From positions 1 through 64,000 of the forward strand of contig JANLQJ010000066.1 in NCBI GenBank assembly GCA_031367715.1: a stretch of 64,000 nt of DNA. Reading direction: 5' to 3'. How positions within the stretch are numbered: position 1 is the stretch's first letter; each line of letters opens with the position of its first letter. Source of the stretch: JANYHF01 sp031367715. GTDB lineage: Bacteria > Pseudomonadota > Alphaproteobacteria > Rhizobiales > Hyphomicrobiaceae. The translations under genes were made by a program, and so were the position numbers. Shown one piece after another: positions 33,551 to 42,589 of the stretch. The notes beneath the pieces are model-generated. The model did no database searches, had not been told where the DNA came from, and was given only the letters and a program-made list of their open reading frames with translations.

Positions 33551-35125
33551 ATGCCACCTTCCGCGGCTCCCGCCATCGCATTGACAGCTGTCGCCAAGTC
33601 CTTCGGCGCGGTACGTGCGCTTGAGCTGGTGGACCTCACCGTCGCTGCCGGCGAATGCCTCGGTCTGGTCGGCCACAACGGTGCGGGCAAATCCACCCTT
33701 ATGCATGTGCTGGCGGGCACGCTCAGTCCCGACGCCGGCACGCTCAGCATCGCGGGCGAAACATTCACCAGCGCCAACTCGCCCGCGTTGGCCTACCGCC
33801 ACGGCATCCGCTGTGTGTTCCAGGAGCTGTCGCTGTGCCCCAACCTCAGCGTCGCCGAGAACACGCGCATTTATCATGGCGCATTGAAAGGATTTGGCTG
33901 GAAGGCCAGGGCCCGCACGCTGATCGCCGCCAAGCTTGATGAGATTTTCCCCGGCCACGACGTCGACGCCGACGACGAGGTTGCCGACCTGTCCATCGGC
34001 AAGCGGCAGATGGCCGAGATCGCTCGCGCTTTCACCGTCACCGATACGCCATTGCGGCTGGTCATTCTCGATGAGCCGACCTCCTCGCTCGATGCCACCA
34101 CGGCGCGGCAACTGCTGACATTTCTGCGCGCGGAAGTGCGCAAGGGCACAAGTGCCATCCTGATTTCGCATCTACTCAAGGAAATCCTCGAAACATCCGA
34201 CCGCATCGTCGTCATGAAGGACGGCACCGTGGTGGATACGCGACCTGCCGATGGTTTCAACCGCGATACGCTGGTGGCGGCAATGGGCACGGGTCGAGAG
34301 GTTGGGGACCGTAGCCTGGGTCAAGCGTCTCAGCGCGACCCATCCTTGAGGAATTCGCCCGAAGATGTTGGGTCGCGCCAAAGGCTTGAGCCAACCTACG
34401 CCCCTCCCACCTCCAGCACCCCACGCAGTGCCAAAGCGAGAGAAGAAAACACCGTCCTGCGTGCCCGCCCACGCACCGGCGGCACGCGCGAGTTGACTGT
34501 CAACCGCGGCGAGATCGTCGGACTTGCGGGCCTGGCCGGTCATGGCCAGACGCGCATGCTGTTGCAGCTGTTCGAGGGCGCCCGCTCGCGCGTTGCCGGC
34601 ACCGAGGTCGCCGAGCCGGTCGCCTTCATCGCCGGGGACCGGCAATCGGACGGCGTTTTTCCGCTCTGGTCGATCGGCCGCAATATCTCCGTTGGCTCCT
34701 ATGCAACACTGCTCAAAGGCGGCCTGATCGATCGTGCTGCCGAGACCGCGCTCGCCAATGCCTGGCGCGAGCGCATTGGCATTCGTACACCCGATATCGG
34801 CAATCCGATCCTGTCGCTGTCGGGCGGCAACCAGCAAAAGGCGCTGTTTGCCCGCGCACTCGCCTCCCCTGCCGGTATCGTGCTGATGGACGATCCGATG
34901 CGCGGTGTCGATGTCGGCACCAAGCTGGAGGTCTACAAACTGATCCGCGCTGAAGCCGACGCCGGCCGCACCTTCGTGTGGTACACGACCGAAATCGACG
35001 AACTGGCCTATTGCGACCACGTCTATGTGTTCCGCAACGGCGCCATCATGGCCGATCTGGCCGCGAGCCAGGCGACCGAGGAGAACGTGCTGAAGGCGTC
35101 GTTTGTCGAGGAGGCGGGGGCGTGA
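33551..35125 (+). CDS. Sugar ABC transporter ATP-binding protein (two ABC domains)
   Basis: 524 residues, RbsA/XylG type. Domain 1: Walker A GLVGHNGAGKSTLMHVL, signature LSIGKRQM, Walker B LVILDEPTSSLD. Domain 2: degenerate Walker A GLAGLAGHGQTRML, normal in this class; signature LSGGNQQKALFARAL; Walker B IVLMDDPMRGVDVGT. The linker of about 50 residues (roughly 250-300) is encoded partly by a palindromic repeat at 34310-34400, which kept the frame open. The ATG at 33551 is chosen over 33524 because the preceding residues come from the upstream repeat. It powers the importer at the inner membrane. Confidence 0.92.
   Translation: MPPSAAPAIALTAVAKSFGAVRALELVDLTVAAGECLGLVGHNGAGKSTLMHVLAGTLSPDAGTLSIAGETFTSANSPALAYRHGIRCVFQELSLCPNLSVAENTRIYHGALKGFGWKARARTLIAAKLDEIFPGHDVDADDEVADLSIGKRQMAEIARAFTVTDTPLRLVILDEPTSSLDATTARQLLTFLRAEVRKGTSAILISHLLKEILETSDRIVVMKDGTVVDTRPADGFNRDTLVAAMGTGREVGDRSLGQASQRDPSLRNSPEDVGSRQRLEPTYAPPTSSTPRSAKAREENTVLRARPRTGGTRELTVNRGEIVGLAGLAGHGQTRMLLQLFEGARSRVAGTEVAEPVAFIAGDRQSDGVFPLWSIGRNISVGSYATLLKGGLIDRAAETALANAWRERIGIRTPDIGNPILSLSGGNQQKALFARALASPAGIVLMDDPMRGVDVGTKLEVYKLIRAEADAGRTFVWYTTEIDELAYCDHVYVFRNGAIMADLAASQATEENVLKASFVEEAGA
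34310..34400. repeat. In-frame palindromic repeat inserted in the ATPase gene
   Basis: The terminal inverted repeats GTAGCCTGGGTCAAGC and GCTTGAGCCAACCTAC bound about 90 bp. Inside, GGGTC...GACCCATCC and GATGTTGGGTCGCGCC extend the palindrome. Ends of this form (GTAGCC...GGCTAC-like) are typical of the palindromic repeats of Bradyrhizobium-like genomes. In the protein it encodes a linker (about SLGQASQRDPSLRNSPEDVG and onward) that has no counterpart in RbsA-type ATPases, so it looks like a Rickettsia RPE-style in-frame insertion. Confidence 0.75.
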
Positions 35126-35144
35126 ACAAAGGGCCTGACACCTC

Positions 35145-35196
35145 GTTTTCCTCCCACCGAACCATCGTCTCCCTTTTTCCCGATGGGAGAAAAAAG
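35145..35196. repeat. Palindromic repeat fragment before the first permease
   Basis: TCTCCC...GGGAGA with a T-run and an A-run (about 35168-35195) lies between the ATPase stop and the permease ATG. Its GGGAG serves as the permease ribosome-binding site. A GTG at 35122 overlapping the ATPase stop may be the ancestral coupled start, in which case the repeat would add about 25 residues to the N-terminus. Confidence 0.5.
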
Positions 35197-36153
35197 ATGA
35201 CCACGTCCGTTCTCCGCCGGCTGACCAACCCGAAATTCCTGCGCTCGATCCTGCCGGCGTTGTCGCTGGCCGTTGTGCTGGCCGCCATCTATCTGGTCGC
35301 GCCGCGCGCCATCAGCTATGTCGGCCTCAATCTGATGCTGCAATATGCGGTGCCGATCGCGCTCGCCACGCTGGCCCAGATGTGCGTCATCACCGTCAAT
35401 GACCTCGACCTCTCGATCGGTGCCTTCGTCGGCCTGGTCGCGTGCATCGCCGCCACCTGGCTGCATGACACACCGCTGCTGGGCATCGCGGCACTCGTGC
35501 TCTGCATCGGTGTCTATGCCGCCATGGGCGCGGTGGTGCAACTGCGCGGCCTGCCCTCGATCGTCGTCACGCTCGGCATGTCGTTTGTCTGGATGGGCTG
35601 CGCGGTTCTGTTGCTCTCGACCCCGGGCGGCAAGGCGCCGGACTGGGCGCGCGCCATCATGGGCCTGTCGACACCGTGGATCCCGTTCCCGATCATTGCC
35701 GCCGCCGTCATTGCCTTGATCGCTCATCTCGGCCTGATGCGGACATCCTATGGCGTCATGCTGCGCGGCACCGGCGGCAACCCAAGGGCGGTCGCGCGGG
35801 CCGGCTGGTCGCTGCTCGGCGCCAAGGTCGTCATGTTCACGCTGGCAGGCGTGTTCGGCACGCTCTCGGGCTTATCGCTGATCGGCCTAACCGGCGCCGG
35901 CGACGCACACATTGCTGATCGCTATACCCTCTATTCCATTGCCGGGGTGATCTTGGGTGGCGGCGAGTTTGTCGGCGGCCGTGTTTCGCCAGCTGGCGCT
36001 GTGATCGGCGCCCTGACGTTAGCGCTGGCGGGCACGCAATTGCTCAACTTCATGCGTATTTCACCCGACTGGCAGATCGGCGCGCAGGGCGCCATCCTGA
36101 TCGTGGTGCTGGCGCTGCGCGCGCTAATCGGCGCCATGGAGCGGCGGCCATGA
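35197..36153 (+). CDS. Sugar ABC transporter permease 1
   Basis: 318 residues, BPD_transp_2 (RbsC-like) family with about eight to ten helices. Family segments include LAQMCVITVNDLDLSIGAFVGLVACIAA, LRGLPSIVVTLGMSFVWMG, GTGGNPRAVARAGWS (ATPase-coupling loop) and SIAGVILGGGEFVGGRVSPAGAVIGAL. It forms the channel with the next gene, whose ATG overlaps its stop. The ATG at 35197 follows GGGAGA; a GTG at 35122 is the alternative. Confidence 0.92.
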   Translation: MTTSVLRRLTNPKFLRSILPALSLAVVLAAIYLVAPRAISYVGLNLMLQYAVPIALATLAQMCVITVNDLDLSIGAFVGLVACIAATWLHDTPLLGIAALVLCIGVYAAMGAVVQLRGLPSIVVTLGMSFVWMGCAVLLLSTPGGKAPDWARAIMGLSTPWIPFPIIAAAVIALIAHLGLMRTSYGVMLRGTGGNPRAVARAGWSLLGAKVVMFTLAGVFGTLSGLSLIGLTGAGDAHIADRYTLYSIAGVILGGGEFVGGRVSPAGAVIGALTLALAGTQLLNFMRISPDWQIGAQGAILIVVLALRALIGAMERRP

Positions 36154-37106
36154 GGCGCTGGAGCACCTGGGCCCGCAACGAGCCTTGGATCTGGTCGTGG
36201 CTGGCTACATTCGGCGTCTGGCTCGCCACGGCGGCCTTCACCCAGGGCCACGGCAGTGGCGAGGTGCTCACCGCTGCACTGGCCTTTGCCACCTTCACGG
36301 TCATTGTCGGGCTCGGCCAGATGATGGTGGTGACGCTCGGCCCCGGCAATGTCGATCTGTCGATCCCCGGCACCATTGCGTTGGCCGGCTGCGCCGCCAT
36401 GAAGATCACCGACAGCGAGAACGGATTGCTGCTGATCGGTATCCTGGCCGCCCTCGGCGTCGGGCTGGCGGTCGGCATTTTCAACTTCGGCTTGATCCGC
36501 GTGCTGCGCATCCCGCCGATCATCGCCACGCTCTCCACCAGCTTCGTGGTGCAATCGGGCGCCATCGCCTATGGCCGCGGCATCCGCATCAAGCCGGCGC
36601 CGCTGCTGGCCGATTTCGCCACCGCGCGCATCGCCGGCGTGCCGGTCCTGGCCGTCGCCGTGGCCGCACTCAGCGTGCTGGTCGGCATCGTGCTCGCGCG
36701 TACCCGCTATGGCCGCTCGGTGCTTGCGATCGGGCAAAACATGCAGGCGGCGCGCCTTGCCGGCCTCAATGTCGACCGGGTGCGGTTTGCCACGTATGTG
36801 CTGAGCGCTTTGCTGGCGGCCGTGTGCGGCGTGGTGTTGTCCGGATTCTCCGGCGGGGCGGCGCTCGACATGGGCACCGAATATCTGCTCGCCTCGATCG
36901 CCGTGGTGGTCATCGGCGGCACCTCGGTGGCTGGCGGCAAGGCGAACGTGCCGGGTATCTGGGGGGCGGCGCTGTTCCTCTATCTGTTGGTCACCATGCT
37001 CAATACCTTCGGCGCCAGCGCCGGAGTGCGGTTGATCATGACTGGGGTCATCATTATCGGTGTCATCCTGGCGGCAGGCGGCACGGACGGTCCGCGTCCA
37101 AAATGA
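36150..37106 (+). CDS. Sugar ABC transporter permease 2
   Basis: 318 residues, also RbsC-like: GLGQMMVVTLGPGNVDLSIPGTIALAG, RIPPIIATLSTSFVVQSGAIAYGRG, AIGQNMQAARLAGLNVDRVRFATYVLSAL (coupling loop), SIAVVVIGGTSVAGGKANVPGIWGAAL. The ATGA overlap with permease 1 ensures coupled translation. Two different permeases imply a heterodimeric channel, as in several rhizobial sugar and polyol importers. Confidence 0.92.
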   Translation: MRRWSTWARNEPWIWSWLATFGVWLATAAFTQGHGSGEVLTAALAFATFTVIVGLGQMMVVTLGPGNVDLSIPGTIALAGCAAMKITDSENGLLLIGILAALGVGLAVGIFNFGLIRVLRIPPIIATLSTSFVVQSGAIAYGRGIRIKPAPLLADFATARIAGVPVLAVAVAALSVLVGIVLARTRYGRSVLAIGQNMQAARLAGLNVDRVRFATYVLSALLAAVCGVVLSGFSGGAALDMGTEYLLASIAVVVIGGTSVAGGKANVPGIWGAALFLYLLVTMLNTFGASAGVRLIMTGVIIIGVILAAGGTDGPRPK

Positions 37107-37259
37107 CAGTTGCGCAAGCTTGACAGCTCTGAGAGCATAAGAATTACACGGCCAAGCTGGCGAGACTTCGCTGTTACCGCGTTTTTGTTGACTGCCGCTC
37201 TCCCACGCGGACCATTTACAACCGTTTATCGGCACCATGTCATCACCCCTGGGCACCCC

Positions 37260-37952
37260 ATGTCAGCCTTGACCGCCGTCTTCGACCTCGACGGAACCCT
37301 CGTCGACAGCGCTGCCGACCTTGGTAACGCCACCAATCGCACGCTCGCCACGCTGGATCTCTCCCCGATCGACCTGGCCAAGCTGCGCACCATGGTGAGC
37401 TACGGCGCCCGCGCTATGATCGAGATGGGTCTGGCCGAGCGCGGTGCCAGTAAAACAGAAGCTGAGGTCGATGCTCTGCTGGCGCTTTTTCTGGCCGATT
37501 ACAGCAAGAACATCGCCGTCGAGAGCCGACCGTTTCCAGGCACGCTCGATGTGCTGGCGCGGCTGCGCGATGCCGGCCACCGGTTGGCCGTGTGCACCAA
37601 TAAGCGCGAGGGTTTGGCACGAAAACTGCTGGCCGCGCTGAAGATGGACAAGCTGTTCCACGCCATCACCGGCCGCGATACGCTGCCGGTACACAAGCCC
37701 GATCCCGGCCATCTGATCGGCACAGTGATCCTCGCCGATGGTGATCTTGGCCGCGCCGTGATGATTGGGGACAGCGAGGTCGACATCATAACTGCCCATG
37801 CTGCCGGGCTGCCCTCAATCGGCGTCAGCTTCGGTTACAGCAGCGATCTGATCGCCAACTTCAAGCCGACGGTGATGATCGGCCATTATGACGAGTTGGA
37901 AGGCGTGCTCGCCAAACTCTACCCGCCAACCGCCAAGCGGCGCGGCGCTTAA
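37260..37952 (+). CDS. gph: HAD-family phosphoglycolate phosphatase-like protein
   Basis: 230 residues with the four HAD motifs: I VFDLDGTLVDS, II AVCTNKR, III Lys in HKPDPGHL, IV MIGDSEVDIITA. The helical cap lies between motifs I and II. Phosphoglycolate phosphatase is the usual assignment for this length and sequence, but related sugar-phosphate phosphatases are hard to separate. The start at 37260 directly precedes motif I; the frame upstream (37110-37259) is intergenic sequence with no recognised feature. It lies 153 bp after the permease gene and may be independent of it. Confidence 0.85.
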   Translation: MSALTAVFDLDGTLVDSAADLGNATNRTLATLDLSPIDLAKLRTMVSYGARAMIEMGLAERGASKTEAEVDALLALFLADYSKNIAVESRPFPGTLDVLARLRDAGHRLAVCTNKREGLARKLLAALKMDKLFHAITGRDTLPVHKPDPGHLIGTVILADGDLGRAVMIGDSEVDIITAHAAGLPSIGVSFGYSSDLIANFKPTVMIGHYDELEGVLAKLYPPTAKRRGA

Positions 37953-38017
37953 CAAACCAATATGGCACAGCCATTTTCGGGTGTCGGCTGTTCCGGCCGC
38001 GTGCTAATTCGCGCGTC

Positions 38018-38968
38018 ATGACCCAACCAATCGCGCCGTCCAGCAGTCTGCGCATGGGCGCCACCGAATGGGCCCTGCTGGTGCTGCTCTCGGTCCTGTG
38101 GGGCGGGACATTTTTCTTTGGCAAGATTGCTGTCCGGGAGCTGCCGCCGTTCACAATCGTGCTGGCGCGCGTCTCGATCGCGGCGGCCATTCTTGCGGCT
38201 GTTGCCCGTCTGTCGGGATTGGAATTTCCGCGCGGCATGAAGGCCTGGGCGCCGTTCCTGGTCATGGGACTGGTCAACAACGTCATCCCGTTCAGCCTGA
38301 TCTTCTGGGGCCAGAAGGAAATCGGTGCCGGGCTGGCCTCGGTACTGAATGCAGCGACGCCATTATCGGGCGCTATCATTGCCCATCTGCTTACGGACGA
38401 TGAAAAACTGCGCAGCAATCGACTGATCGGCGTTCTGATCGGCATGGCTGGCGTCTTGGTGCTGGTGGGTCCGTCCGGACTGCAGATGAACTGGGGGCCG
38501 CTGCTTGGTGCCGCCGCTGTGCTGGCTGCCACCTTCAGCTATGGCTTTGCCGGCGTCTGGGGCAAGCGGTTTCGCGGCGTGCCCGCACTCACCTCCGCTT
38601 GCTGCCAGCTGACCTGTTCCAGCCTGATCATGACACCCCTGGTGCTGATCATCGATCAGCCCTGGCAGCGTGGTGTGCCCAGTGCACAAGCGATGCTCAG
38701 TGTCCTGGCCATCGCGGTACTGGCGACGGCGCTGGCCTACGTGATCTTCTTTACGATTTTGCGCCGGGCTGGCGCCAGCAATGTCATGCTGGTGACGCTG
38801 CTGGTGCCGTTCACGGCTACCGGGCTGAGCATCGTTTTTCTCGGCGAGTCCGTGCGCCAGACCGACATCGCTGGCGCAGCCCTGGTGGCGCTGGCCTTGT
38901 TCATCATCGACGGCCGTCCGGTTGCCGCTTTGCGCGGTGCCTTGATTGGCAGGCCAGCGGCGAGCTAG
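38018..38968 (+). CDS. EamA/DMT family transporter
   Basis: 316 residues with ten predicted helices forming two EamA repeats: LLVLLSVLWGGTFFFGKIAVRELPPFTIVLARV in the first and AALAYVIFFTILRRAGASNVMLVTLLVPFTATGLSIVFLGE in the second. RhaT/YdcZ-like drug-metabolite transporters of this kind export amino acids or other small metabolites; the substrate cannot be told from sequence. The 3' end overlaps the convergent ltaE gene by four bases. Confidence 0.9.
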   Translation: MTQPIAPSSSLRMGATEWALLVLLSVLWGGTFFFGKIAVRELPPFTIVLARVSIAAAILAAVARLSGLEFPRGMKAWAPFLVMGLVNNVIPFSLIFWGQKEIGAGLASVLNAATPLSGAIIAHLLTDDEKLRSNRLIGVLIGMAGVLVLVGPSGLQMNWGPLLGAAAVLAATFSYGFAGVWGKRFRGVPALTSACCQLTCSSLIMTPLVLIIDQPWQRGVPSAQAMLSVLAIAVLATALAYVIFFTILRRAGASNVMLVTLLVPFTATGLSIVFLGESVRQTDIAGAALVALALFIIDGRPVAALRGALIGRPAAS

Positions 38969-40035
38969 CCCTTGCGCCCCACAGCCCTGGCTGCCGCCGC
39001 CAGATCACTGGCGAACTTGTCGACCGTGGCGGGCAGGGTGTCCCAGGCGCACATCAACCGGCAGCCACCCTCGCCGATGAAGCTGTAGAAGCGCCAGCCG
39101 CCGTCCCGCAGCGCCTTCTGCAACGGTGGTGTCAACTCGGCAAACACCGCGTTGGCCTCTGGCTCGAACATGATCCGCACGCCCGGCAAGCCCTTGATCT
39201 TGTCGTACAAGCGTTTGGCCATGGCGTTGGCGTGGCGGGCGTTTTTCAGCCAGACATCGTTCTCCAATAGGCCCAGCCAGGGCGCCGAAATGAAGCGCAT
39301 CTTCGATGCCAGCTGCCCCGCCTGCTTGGCGCGCCAGGCGAAATCTTCGGCCAGGTCACGATTGAAAAACACCACCGCTTCGCCGACCGCCAGCCCATTC
39401 TTGGTGCCGCCCAGCGACAACACATCGACGCCGGCCCGCCAAGTGATCTCGGAGGGATGCACGCCCAGCGCCGCCACCGCATTGGCAAAGCGCGCGCCAT
39501 CCATATGCACTTTCAGGCCGTGACGCTTGGCCATTGCCGCAATGGCGTGCAGTTCGTCGACGCCATATAGTGTTCCGACCTCGGTCGATTGGGTCAGCGT
39601 CACGGCCTTGGCCTTGGGGAAATGCAGGTCGGTGCGCTTGGTTGCCATGCGCTCCAAGGCGTCCGGCGTGATCTTTCCGTTTGGCCCTTCGACCAGGAGT
39701 AGCTTGGAGCCGTTGGAAAAAAATTCCGGAGCCCCGCATTCGTCCGCCTCGACATGCGCGGTCGCGTGGCAGATCACCGCCTGGTAGGATTGGCAGAGGG
39801 CTGCCAGGGCGAGCGCATTGGCTGCCGTGCCGTTAAAGACGAAAAACACCTCGCAGTCGGTCTGGAACAACTCGCGCAGCTTTTCACATACCAGCTTGGT
39901 CCAGTGATCATCGCCATACGAAGGCTGGTGCCCGCTGGCATCAGCTTCGAGCATGGCCGCCAAGGCCTCGGGACAGATGCCGGCATTGTTGTCGGACGCA
40001 AAATGCTGCCGGGGGCGCTCTATCTTCGGGGCCAT
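38965..40035 (-). CDS. ltaE: Low-specificity L-threonine aldolase family protein
   Basis: A PLP-dependent fold-type I enzyme that splits threonine/allo-threonine to glycine and acetaldehyde. 356 residues: FASDNNAGICPEALAAM, FFVFNGTAANALALAALC, HVEADECGAPEFFSNGSKLL, KVHMDGARFANAVAALG, and the PLP lysine in LSLGGTKNGLAVGEAVVFF. Monocistronic on the minus strand; the gap upstream (40036-40210) holds no recognised feature. Confidence 0.92.
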   Translation of the reverse strand: MAPKIERPRQHFASDNNAGICPEALAAMLEADASGHQPSYGDDHWTKLVCEKLRELFQTDCEVFFVFNGTAANALALAALCQSYQAVICHATAHVEADECGAPEFFSNGSKLLLVEGPNGKITPDALERMATKRTDLHFPKAKAVTLTQSTEVGTLYGVDELHAIAAMAKRHGLKVHMDGARFANAVAALGVHPSEITWRAGVDVLSLGGTKNGLAVGEAVVFFNRDLAEDFAWRAKQAGQLASKMRFISAPWLGLLENDVWLKNARHANAMAKRLYDKIKGLPGVRIMFEPEANAVFAELTPPLQKALRDGGWRFYSFIGEGGCRLMCAWDTLPATVDKFASDLAAAARAVGRKG

Positions 40036-40210
40036 GATCTCTCCTGAAATGCCTGCTCCTTAGGCTTTTAGTCCGGCGCGGTGGCCCCTGTCACGCAGAT
40101 GTGCCGGTTTCCTGAACCATCGTTGCCAGCTCCATACAGTCCGGGTTCATGTTGCCATGCTATGGTGTGGTCGTTAGGTTTGGCCCATGAGGGGTTTTGG
40201 GGAGACACCG

Positions 40211-40474
40211 ATGTTCAAGCAAGTCCTGGTAGCCGCAGCGCTGCTGCTGCTCGCCGGCTCTGCACGCGCCGAAGACGTGATTACCACGCCCAGTCAATGC
40301 TTTGCCGCAGTCGACGCGTTAGCGCAGACCTGGGAAAACCACAAATATGCCAGCAAGGCCGAAGCCGACAAGATCGGCGCCGGCCTCGCCAGCCTGGAAG
40401 AGCAGTGCAAGAACAGCAAGCTAGACGAGGCGCAGAAGATTTTTGTCGCGCTGAAGGTGCTGATCAACCGTTAG
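40211..40474 (+). CDS. Small exported hypothetical protein, 87 residues
   Basis: Starts at the ATG following GGGGAGA (eight bases). It has a clear signal peptide (MFKQVLVAAALLLLAGSARA, cleavage before EDV). The mature part of about 67 residues has two cysteines (SQCFAAVDA, LEEQCKNSK), probably a disulfide, and is helical and Lys/Glu-rich. I do not recognise a family. Confidence 0.7.
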   Translation: MFKQVLVAAALLLLAGSARAEDVITTPSQCFAAVDALAQTWENHKYASKAEADKIGAGLASLEEQCKNSKLDEAQKIFVALKVLINR

Positions 40475-40592
40475 CGTTCGAAACTGAAACTGCGGCAGAC
40501 GGCAAGACTGTCGTAGGACCGTCGACGATATGCTATTGGGGTGCTTCGAAATTGAAACCTGCAGCGGCTGAGGCTGCAAGCACCTGGATAAC

Positions 40593-41351
40593 ATGTCCGT
40601 CACCAATCAAAGCGACCGCAAGACGCTCATCTTGACCGGCGCATCGCGCGGCATCGGTCATGCCACGGTTAAGCGGTTTGCCTCCGCCGGCTGGCGGGTG
40701 ATTTCGTGCTCGCGGCACGCCTTTCCCGAGAACTGCCCGTGGGAAATGGGACCCGACGACCATATCCAGGTCGACCTTGCCGATCCAGCCAAGACGCAAG
40801 AAGCGATCGGCCTGATGCGCGAGCGGTTGAAGGCCCAGGGCTCGCGGCTGCATGCGCTGGTCAACAACGCGGCCATCTCGCCCAAGGGGCCGAACGGCAG
40901 CCGGCTGAGCGCCGTCGACACCGATGTCGCCGACTGGCAGTGGGTGTTCCAGGTGAACTTTTTTGCCCCCATCATGCTGGCGCGCGGCTTGATGACCGAG
41001 CTGGGCACCGCCAAGGGTGCCGTCGTCAACGTCACCTCGATCGCCGGCGGCCGCGTGCATCCGTTCGCCGGCGCGGCCTATGCCACCTCGAAGGCGGCCC
41101 TGATGGCGCTGACGCGCGAGATGGCGCACGACTTCGGCAAACACGGCATTCGCGTCAATGCCATTTCGCCCGGTGAGATCAACACCGCCATCTTGTCTCC
41201 GGGTACCGAAAAGATCGTCGAACAGCAGATCCCGATGCATCGGCTTGGCGAGCCAGAGGAAGTGGCCAAGGCCATCTACTTCTTGTGCACCGATGCCTCC
41301 AGCTACGTGAACGGCGCCGAATTGCATATCAATGGCGGCCAGCACGTCTGA
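40593..41351 (+). CDS. SDR-family oxidoreductase
   Basis: 252 residues of the classical SDR type: LTGASRGIGHATVKRFA (TGxxxGIG cofactor loop), ALVNNAAISPKG (NNA motif), VVNVTSIAGGRV (Ser of the triad), YATSKAALMALTREMAHDFG (YxxxK), and NAISPGEINTAILSPG. The C-terminus IYFLCTDASSYVNGAELHINGGQHV is standard for FabG-like enzymes. Substrate unknown. The stop overlaps the next ATG (TGATG). Confidence 0.92.
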   Translation: MSVTNQSDRKTLILTGASRGIGHATVKRFASAGWRVISCSRHAFPENCPWEMGPDDHIQVDLADPAKTQEAIGLMRERLKAQGSRLHALVNNAAISPKGPNGSRLSAVDTDVADWQWVFQVNFFAPIMLARGLMTELGTAKGAVVNVTSIAGGRVHPFAGAAYATSKAALMALTREMAHDFGKHGIRVNAISPGEINTAILSPGTEKIVEQQIPMHRLGEPEEVAKAIYFLCTDASSYVNGAELHINGGQHV

Positions 41352-42478
41352 TGCTGCTGCCGCGCTTCCGCCAGGCCAGAACTGCTGCGCTGATCGTCGC
41401 GCTTGCTCCGCTATTGGGCTGTGCGGAGCGTTGCCTCGCCCAAGTCCTTGAGCCGGTTCCTTTCGAAGGCTTGGCAGCGCCGCCGGTGCCGGGTGCCGAT
41501 GCCGGAGCAGACCAGCCGACCGATCCCCAAGCCTGGCGTATCCAGACCATCGCCATCCCGGAAACGCCCAAACACATTTTTGGGACCGGCGCCCTGATTG
41601 ATCTCAACCGCGTCACCATCGAAACCGAGAGCGGAGCCTGGTATCGGCTCGCCGACTGCGCCAGCGGCCTTTGTGCCGAACTGGTCACCAGTCCGCATGT
41701 ACTCGAGCAACTGCCGACTGGCGCCCTACCCGGATCGCACGTTGCCGTAGGACAACATCGCATCGCCCGCGCCTGGCTGGCTGAACCAACCATGCGGCTG
41801 CAGGGCACCACCCTTGGCGGCGCGGTCGCCGGCGCACTGGTGGTGGAGGACCGTACTGCCAGCAGCTACCGCATCGATCTTGGCATCGCCGAAGCCTTCG
41901 AGGACCGGCGCCCGCGCATTGCCGACCTCGGGCCTGATCACCTCGATACCGTCCTGGTGGTCAAGAGTAGCGAGGACGGCGGCGCGTCGTTGGTGGCGGT
42001 CGGCCTGACCGGCGAAGGGCTGTTGCAGGTGCTGGCCGAAAGCGAACCGATCGGCCAGCCGCGCGGTTGGCTGAACCCGATTGGGGTTGCCGATTTCACC
42101 GCTAGCGGCGAACCGGCGATCGCGCTGGTGCGAACGCCGGACGCCGACGGGACGTTGCAAATCCTGATCCTTGGCGATCACGCGTTCAGCACCCGCTTCA
42201 GCATTCCCAACGTCTCCAATCACGTGCCTGGCACCGACCTCATGGAGATGGCTGTGATTGCCGATCTCGACGGCGACGGGCTTGCCAACATCGCCGTGCC
42301 CGATGCCAGCCGGCAACGCGTCCGCATCTTGTCGTTTGCCCATGGCCAAGTCGCCGAGCCCGCCGCTATCGATCTGCCGGCTCCGATAGCGACCGAGATG
42401 GTCGGCGTCGCGGCGGCGGGTAAACGGCCACAACTGCTGATGGGGCTCGCCGACGGGCAATTGGTGCTGTTGCATTGA
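41351..42478 (+). CDS. Exported beta-propeller-like protein with FG-GAP/VCBS motif
   Basis: 375 residues from MLLPRFRQARTAALIVALAP; the signal peptide ends near CLAQ, and a Cys in LLGCAERC could make it a lipoprotein. The body has repeated beta-rich segments and one clear calcium-type motif, AVIADLDGDGLANIAVPDA, as in FG-GAP/VCBS propeller blades. It overlaps the SDR stop by one base (TGATG), so the two are coupled. Function unknown. Confidence 0.75.
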   Translation: MLLPRFRQARTAALIVALAPLLGCAERCLAQVLEPVPFEGLAAPPVPGADAGADQPTDPQAWRIQTIAIPETPKHIFGTGALIDLNRVTIETESGAWYRLADCASGLCAELVTSPHVLEQLPTGALPGSHVAVGQHRIARAWLAEPTMRLQGTTLGGAVAGALVVEDRTASSYRIDLGIAEAFEDRRPRIADLGPDHLDTVLVVKSSEDGGASLVAVGLTGEGLLQVLAESEPIGQPRGWLNPIGVADFTASGEPAIALVRTPDADGTLQILILGDHAFSTRFSIPNVSNHVPGTDLMEMAVIADLDGDGLANIAVPDASRQRVRILSFAHGQVAEPAAIDLPAPIATEMVGVAAAGKRPQLLMGLADGQLVLLH

Positions 42479-42589
42479 CTGCGGCCAAACCGCCGTCCGC
42501 CATAGGATTGCCCTGGTCTGGCGGCCATTTCACAATACAATTCAGATCGCCCTGCTCGGGGTGCCGATTCCCGCGACCGGAAACCGACG

